A DNA stretch of 64,000 nucleotides from Agarilytica sp045430345 (GTDB taxonomy: Bacteria; Pseudomonadota; Gammaproteobacteria; Pseudomonadales; Cellvibrionaceae), in the NCBI GenBank assembly GCA_045430345.1, contig JAILXT010000001.1:186001-250000 (forward strand). Reading direction: 5' to 3'. A program made the translations under genes and the position numbers. Shown piece after piece: positions 59,181 through 64,000 of the stretch. The number at the start of each line of letters is the position of its first letter. Positions within the stretch are counted from its first letter, which is position 1. The notes below the pieces were generated by a model. It was given only the letters and a program-made list of their open reading frames with translations, was not told where the DNA came from and made no database searches.

Positions 59181-61847
59181 ATGACAGATGCTAATCCTAA
59201 AGCGATTTACCTAAAAGATTATAAAGCGCCAGATTACTGGATCCATAAAACAGACCTATGTTTTGAACTGAATGACGATGTAACGCTAGTGACATCCACA
59301 TTAAGTGTGGAACGGAATAGCGTGGCGGCGGAAGATGCAGCGCTCGTGTTGCATGGTAAAGCGTTAACGCTGGTTTCTGTCACGCTTAACGGGGTTGCGC
59401 TGCAGGATAGAGATTTTACTGTGGATGACGAATCACTCACGATCGCCAACCTAGAAAAGAACAATACCTTGGTGGTTGTGACCAAAATTGTGCCGCAGGA
59501 CAATACCTCATTAGAAGGTTTGTACCGTTCTAATACGATGTACTGCACACAATGCGAGGCCGAAGGCTTTCGTAAAATCACCTATTACCTGGATCGCCCC
59601 GATGTAATGAGCGAGTTTACAACGAAAATTATTGCCGATAAAAAACCGTATCCCATACTGTTATCTAATGGCAATTTGATCGCGTCTGGTGATTTGGATG
59701 ATGGTCGCCATTTCGCTACGTGGCATGATCCCTTTAAAAAGCCATGTTACCTGTTTGCATTGGTGGCGGGCGACCTTGCGTGTGTCGAAGATCAGTTTAC
59801 GACAATGAGTTGTCGTGAAATCGCGATAAAAATTTATGTGGAAAATAAAGATCTCGATAAGTGTGCCCATGCGATTACCTCATTAAAAAATGCGATGAAG
59901 TGGGACGAGGATGTATACGGACGCGAGTACGACCTCGATACCTTTATGATCGTAGCTGTAGATGACTTCAATATGGGGGCGATGGAAAATAAAGGCCTCA
60001 ATATATTCAACACTTCTTGTGTGTTAGCAAAACCGGAGACAACCACCGATGCAGGCTTTCAGCGTGTAGAAGGGGTGGTTGCTCATGAGTATTTTCATAA
60101 TTGGTCTGGCAACCGGGTTACTTGCCGGGATTGGTTTCAATTGAGTTTAAAAGAAGGCTTTACTGTATTTCGTGATCAAGAGTTTTCAGCGGATATGGGG
60201 TCACGCACAGTGAAGCGTGTCGAAGATGTTGAAATGCTGCGCACCATGCAGTTTGCTGAAGATGCCGGGCCTATGGCGCATCCGGTACAGCCGTCTTCTT
60301 TTATTGAGATATCTAATTTCTATACCTTAACGATTTATGAAAAAGGGTCAGAAATTGTAAGGATGATTCACACATTGTTAGGCGATGCGTTGTTTCGCAA
60401 AGGGTCCGATGTGTATTTTGATCGTCATGATGGTGAAGCTGTAACGATCGAAGATTTTGTCGCCGCGATGGCGGAGGTTTCAGGCCGAGACTTTTCGCAG
60501 TTTATGAATTGGTATCGACAAGCGGCGACACCAGAATTGAAAGTACGTGGCGAGTATAACGAAGAGGCGTCGACCTTTACGTTGCATTTTTCTCAATCTT
60601 GTCGCCCAACAGCCGAGTGTGAAGATAAAAAGCCCACGTTAATACCGGTGTCGATGGGGCTTTTAGGGGATGCAGGTGCGTTACCGTTGCAAATCCAAAC
60701 ACAAGAAAAGAATTGTGAAACCGATGACAATACTCAAATCGTATTGGATATCACCGAAGCCGCACAGAGTGTCGTCTTTGAAGGGGTTAATGAGCCTCCC
60801 GTGCCTTCCTTGCTGCGCGGGTTTTCGGCGCCGGTAAAACTTAGCTATAACTATTCGCGTGATGACCTAGTACGATTGATGGCGAGCGATACCGATGGTT
60901 TCAACCGTTGGGATAGTGCTCAAAAGCTCGCGGGCCTAGTGATTAATGATGTTATGGCTGCATTGGTCAATGAGCCTGCGCCCTCGGTTGATAATCGATT
61001 AATTGACGCTTATAGAAGCATCTTAAGTGACGAAAGCCTCGATCCGGCAATGGTTGCGCTTATGTTAACGCTGCCCGCTGAAGCCGCGTTGGCAGAACAG
61101 TCGACCATTATCGATGTGGAAAGCATTCATCATGCGCGAAATCGTGTTGAACGGAAAATTGCTCAGGCCCTACGTGAAGAATTGTTGTCGGTATATCACC
61201 GCTTGCATTCGGATGGCCCTTTTTCTACTGACGCTGCAGAAGTCGCCAAGCGCAGTTTAAAAAATACTGCGCTGCATTATTTGATGGTTGGCGGTAAAGA
61301 GGACGCGATTGCACTTTGCCAGCAGCAGTTTACTTCGGCAAAAAACATGACGGATGAGTTGAGCGCGTTCACCGCCATTGTTCATTCGCCTAAGGCGTCG
61401 ATCGATACTTTACGCCAGGAGTGCATTCAAGCTTTCTACGATAAATGGCAGCACGAAGCCTTGGTGATGAACTCTTGGTTTGCGGTACAGGCGACGAGCC
61501 CCGCGCCGGGCACCTTAGATAAAGTAAAGGTTTTAATCGATCACCCCGCATTTGATATGAATAACCCCAACAAAGTCCGAGCCGTAATCGCGACATTTGC
61601 ATCCCGAAATACGATTAATTTTCATCGTTTGCAAGGTGATGGTTATGCATTCTTAGCGGATAAGGTGATTCATTTGAATGAAACGAATCCCCAGATCGCT
61701 TCCCGGTTGATTACGCCTCTTACGCGCTGGAAGCGCTATGACGATACGCGAAAAGGCTTAATGAAGGCGCAGCTTGAACGTATCGCATCTCAATCTGATT
61801 TATCGAAAGATGTGTATGAAGTGGTCACGAAAAGCTTGAATAATTAG
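59181..61847 (+). CDS. pepN: Aminopeptidase N (M1 family)
   Basis: The 888-residue zinc aminopeptidase removes N-terminal residues in the cytoplasm. The substrate-binding GAMENKGLNIFN motif (about residue 267) and the zinc motif HEYFHNWSGNRVTCRDWFQLSLKEG (HExxH then E) are intact. After the catalytic domain come an Ig-like domain and the long helical C-terminal domain of PepN. Length matches E. coli PepN (870 residues). It follows the DUF1315 gene and precedes the cytochrome b561 gene. Confidence 0.97.
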   Translation: MTDANPKAIYLKDYKAPDYWIHKTDLCFELNDDVTLVTSTLSVERNSVAAEDAALVLHGKALTLVSVTLNGVALQDRDFTVDDESLTIANLEKNNTLVVVTKIVPQDNTSLEGLYRSNTMYCTQCEAEGFRKITYYLDRPDVMSEFTTKIIADKKPYPILLSNGNLIASGDLDDGRHFATWHDPFKKPCYLFALVAGDLACVEDQFTTMSCREIAIKIYVENKDLDKCAHAITSLKNAMKWDEDVYGREYDLDTFMIVAVDDFNMGAMENKGLNIFNTSCVLAKPETTTDAGFQRVEGVVAHEYFHNWSGNRVTCRDWFQLSLKEGFTVFRDQEFSADMGSRTVKRVEDVEMLRTMQFAEDAGPMAHPVQPSSFIEISNFYTLTIYEKGSEIVRMIHTLLGDALFRKGSDVYFDRHDGEAVTIEDFVAAMAEVSGRDFSQFMNWYRQAATPELKVRGEYNEEASTFTLHFSQSCRPTAECEDKKPTLIPVSMGLLGDAGALPLQIQTQEKNCETDDNTQIVLDITEAAQSVVFEGVNEPPVPSLLRGFSAPVKLSYNYSRDDLVRLMASDTDGFNRWDSAQKLAGLVINDVMAALVNEPAPSVDNRLIDAYRSILSDESLDPAMVALMLTLPAEAALAEQSTIIDVESIHHARNRVERKIAQALREELLSVYHRLHSDGPFSTDAAEVAKRSLKNTALHYLMVGGKEDAIALCQQQFTSAKNMTDELSAFTAIVHSPKASIDTLRQECIQAFYDKWQHEALVMNSWFAVQATSPAPGTLDKVKVLIDHPAFDMNNPNKVRAVIATFASRNTINFHRLQGDGYAFLADKVIHLNETNPQIASRLITPLTRWKRYDDTRKGLMKAQLERIASQSDLSKDVYEVVTKSLNN

Positions 61848-61898
61848 CGCTATAGTTTTTCGCTAGCATAGGTTATTGATTCTATTTGGAGCGAATAT

Positions 61899-62441
61899 AT
61901 GCAACTTAAAAACAATGCATCAGGTTACGGCGTCGTCTCGGTAGGTTTGCATTGGCTCATAGCGATCGCTGTCTTCGGATTGTTTGCCGTGGGGCTATGG
62001 ATGGAGGGTCTCGATTATACCGATGCTTGGTATAAAACCGCGCCGCATTGGCATAAAAGTACCGGTGTTATTGTTATTGCGCTGGTGATATTTCGTTTTG
62101 TGTGGCGTATGGCACAGCCGCGCCCAGAAGAGCTGCCTACACATGCATCATGGGAGCGTTGGCTTGCTCGTATTGTCCACTATGCGTTGTATTTACTGTT
62201 GTTTCTTATGTTGCCCACGGGCTACCTTATTACCACGGCGAAAGGGCAAAGCTTAGAGGTGTTTAATTGGTTCTCGTTACCGGCGACGGTTGTTGGTATC
62301 GATAACCTGGAAGATATTGCTGGCGAAATTCACGAGCTTATAGCATTTTCAGTTATGGGTATTGTGGTCTTACATGTATGCGGCGCACTAAAACATCATA
62401 TTATCGATAAAGATTCGACGCTCCGCCGTATGCTGCCGTAA
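61899..62441 (+). CDS. Cytochrome b561
   Basis: The 180-residue membrane protein has four hydrophobic segments and the histidines expected for two b hemes: SVGLHWLIAIAVFGLFAVGL, PHWHKSTGVIVIALVIFRFVWR, WLARIVHYALYLLLFLMLPTGYL and IHELIAFSVMGIVVLHVCGALKHH. The family shuttles electrons in the inner membrane, some members acting as superoxide:ubiquinone oxidoreductases. A GGAG site precedes the ATG. It sits with a small c-type cytochrome and a YceI protein; cybB-yceI pairs are common in proteobacteria. Confidence 0.94.
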   Translation: MQLKNNASGYGVVSVGLHWLIAIAVFGLFAVGLWMEGLDYTDAWYKTAPHWHKSTGVIVIALVIFRFVWRMAQPRPEELPTHASWERWLARIVHYALYLLLFLMLPTGYLITTAKGQSLEVFNWFSLPATVVGIDNLEDIAGEIHELIAFSVMGIVVLHVCGALKHHIIDKDSTLRRMLP

Positions 62442-62473
62442 CGAATACACTATTTCACGAATAGGATCTTTAG

Positions 62474-62959
62474 GTGAACTTACAAAAAATACTATGTGGG
62501 ATTTCGTTTGCTTTACTTTCGTCGTTATCGGTTGTTGCCGATGAGGGGAGGGCTGGTGTTGAAGCCTTGCCGTCTGAGTTGAGAGCACTGATTAAGTCCG
62601 AGATGAACTCCTTGGATAAAGGCTTTAAGTCACTTTTTACCGCGTATTACTCGGGTGATACTCAGGAAGTCGTTGCCATTGCAAAAGAGATACAGGCGAG
62701 CTTTGTATTAAAGCAGGCTCTCTCGCAAGCGCAGAAAAAGACCTTGCACGCGGTACTGCCGGCGGACTTCCTTCATAAGGATAAAGAATTTCATTATTTT
62801 GCGGGCATGCTTGCGCATACGGCAGAGATGGGTAAGGACGAGCTTGTCGGTTTTTACTTTTCTAAACTAGCGGATGCGTGCACACAATGCCATGCAAAAC
62901 ATGCGACTCACCGTTTTAACTTCTCGCAGAATACAAAAGTGAAAGATCATCATCACTGA
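62474..62959 (+). CDS. Small exported c-type cytochrome-like protein
   Basis: The 161-residue protein has a signal peptide (LQKILCGISFALLSSLSVVADE) and one heme-binding motif near the C-terminus (CTQCHAKHATHRF), preceded by a helical bundle-like region. That arrangement, helices then a C-terminal CxxCH, resembles cytochrome c'-type proteins. It starts with GTG, AGGA upstream. Located between cytochrome b561 and YceI, it may take electrons from the b-type cytochrome in the periplasm; this is inferred from neighbours. Confidence 0.8.
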   Translation: MNLQKILCGISFALLSSLSVVADEGRAGVEALPSELRALIKSEMNSLDKGFKSLFTAYYSGDTQEVVAIAKEIQASFVLKQALSQAQKKTLHAVLPADFLHKDKEFHYFAGMLAHTAEMGKDELVGFYFSKLADACTQCHAKHATHRFNFSQNTKVKDHHH

Positions 62960-63026
62960 TTTTTACAAATGATGTCGATGCGTTTCTATTTTTCTAAGTC
63001 TACCCGTCAATAATGAGGCATGTGTT

Positions 63027-63650
63027 ATGAAAATGTTTGTAGCTACCTTTAAAAAAATGATCGTAAGTTGTTGTGTTGTTAGTCTGTTCTCTCTTGGTTC
63101 GTTAACTAGTTTTGCTGCTGAAAATAGTTATCAAATAGATGTGAAAGGGGCGCATGCCTTTGTTCAGTTTAGGGTGAAGCACCTGGGGTACAGCTGGTTG
63201 TACGGCCATTTTGATCGTTTTGATGGCGAATTTGTTTACGACCCAAAAGATGACAGTAAAAACAAAGTGTCGGTAACGGTGGATGTGACAAGCCTTGATA
63301 GTAATCATGCTGAGCGTGACAAACACTTGCGGGCAAAAAAATATCTGAACACTGATAAGCATTCCGAAGCGAAGTTTGTGAGCACGAAATACGAAACGGT
63401 TTCTAAAGATAAAGCGAAGCTAACCGGCAAACTAACATTGCTAGGCGTAACCAAGGAAATTACGCTCGATGTTGATGTTATCGGCGGCGGAGATGATCCC
63501 TGGGGTGGTTACCGTCAAGGTTTCGAGGGTAAGGCGACTATCCAAGCTTCTGATTTTGGTATGAAAGCGAATGTAGGCGAGGTTGAGCTTATTTGGTCTG
63601 TTGAAGGAATTCTTAAACAGAGCGGTGACTGTTTTATTACAGATTGTTGA
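63027..63650 (+). CDS. YceI-family periplasmic protein
   Basis: The 207-residue protein has a signal peptide ending LTSFAAEN and then the YceI lipocalin-like barrel: YQIDVKGAHAFVQFRVKHLGYSWLYGHFDRFDGEFVYDP, VTVDVTSLDSNHAERDKHLRAKKYLNTDKHSEAKFVST, LTLLGVTKEITLDVDVIGGGDDPWGGYRQGFEGKATIQASDFGM. The family binds isoprenoid quinone-like lipids. Its position after cytochrome b561 suggests a shared role in quinone or redox handling. It has GAGG upstream of the ATG. Confidence 0.94.
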   Translation: MKMFVATFKKMIVSCCVVSLFSLGSLTSFAAENSYQIDVKGAHAFVQFRVKHLGYSWLYGHFDRFDGEFVYDPKDDSKNKVSVTVDVTSLDSNHAERDKHLRAKKYLNTDKHSEAKFVSTKYETVSKDKAKLTGKLTLLGVTKEITLDVDVIGGGDDPWGGYRQGFEGKATIQASDFGMKANVGEVELIWSVEGILKQSGDCFITDC

Positions 63651-63783
63651 TAGAGAGCTTTTAATAATTAAGTTCTGGATATACCACAATGGGTACACTA
63701 ATACCGGTGTGTCCTTTGGCTGAGCCGGAATTGTCTCTTCAAGCACGCTCTCATTATTTTCGCCCCCCGTTAGTTGGAGTTCC

Positions 63784-64000
63784 ATGGAAACAGTAGCGAT
63801 TCTAGTTGATGTACAGAATATTTATTACACGACCAAGTCCGCGTATAAGCGCAACTTTGATTACAATAAATTTTGGGCAGAGGTAACGCACAACCGGAAT
63901 GTGGTGAAGGCGGTTGCTTATGCGATTGATCGAGGCGATGAAAAACAGAGACAATTCCAAAACATCCTCAAAGCCATTGGCTTTGAAGTAAAGCTAAAAC
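63784..64000 (+). CDS. NYN-domain (LabA/DUF88-like) protein, 5' part
   Basis: The frame begins METVAILVDVQNIYYTTKSAYKRNFDYNKFW and continues VVKAVAYAIDRGDEKQRQFQNILKAIGFEVKLK to the window edge (72 residues, 3' incomplete). The N-terminal VAILVDVQNIY with its aspartate is the NYN-domain signature of PIN-like nucleases. GGAG lies four bases before the ATG. Full domain content is unknown because the gene is cut. Confidence 0.85.
   Translation, partial: METVAILVDVQNIYYTTKSAYKRNFDYNKFWAEVTHNRNVVKAVAYAIDRGDEKQRQFQNILKAIGFEVKLK

Overview
The window is a chromosomal segment of a gammaproteobacterium, most plausibly from the Cellvibrio/Saccharophagus/Teredinibacter side of the Pseudomonadales-Cellvibrionales group. 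This rests on gene content read by eye, not on a database search: a Pseudomonas-type cheA-cheB-motC-motD-parA-parP-cheW-DUF2802 cluster, a FabY-type ketoacyl synthase, DUF1853, fadBA, and secreted esterases with Thr-Pro linkers or lectin modules. No genus can be fixed from this stretch alone.

Layout. 0-8.0 kb: the end of a chemotaxis/flagellar-motor operon, starting inside cheA. An 11-N assembly gap falls inside the parP-like gene and splits its reading frame. 8.0-10.9 kb: small stress and housekeeping genes (ppnP, a diguanylate cyclase, a hibernation factor, DUF503, and an Hsp20 gene with a sigma-32-like promoter and a ROSE-like RNA thermometer). 11.1-18.7 kb: fatty-acid genes (GlxA-type AraC regulator, fabY, XRE-cupin regulator, fadB, fadA). 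18.7-19.25 kb: an intergenic region with two related palindromic repeat elements. 19.25-28.3 kb: the translation cluster thrS-infC-rpmI-rplT-pheS-[ugd]-pheT-ihfA-merR-tRNA-Pro, with a UDP-glucose dehydrogenase gene between pheS and pheT.

28.6-41.1 kb looks accessory: a DUF2058 gene, then a 2600-residue secreted SpvB/FG-GAP/RHS protein with an overlapping small lipoprotein gene, a REP-associated (Y1) transposase, and a hipBA toxin-antitoxin pair. 41.2-54.1 kb mixes housekeeping and secreted functions: pgm, two related lipases on either side of a tRNA-Val/tRNA-Asp operon and an AraC regulator, a coiled-coil protein of unknown function, an ACC-deaminase-like PLP enzyme, a cyclic-nucleotide-binding/rhodanese fusion, and a large multidomain esterase. 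54.8-64 kb is mostly conserved core: DUF1853, nadK, a metallophosphatase, a rhomboid protease, DUF1315, pepN, cytochrome b561, a small c-type cytochrome, YceI and the start of a NYN-domain gene.

The most unusual signal is in 18.7-19.1 kb. Two copies of a related ~98-bp module, in opposite orientation, each sit between perfect or near-perfect inverted arms, yet the arms of one copy are unrelated to those of the other. Small hairpins inside the modules follow the same rule: a constant core (CATCCNTG) with a different stem each time. Other points worth checking are the non-canonical ATC start of infC, the ROSE-like thermometer, the RHS/lipoprotein pair, and ugd inside pheS-pheT.
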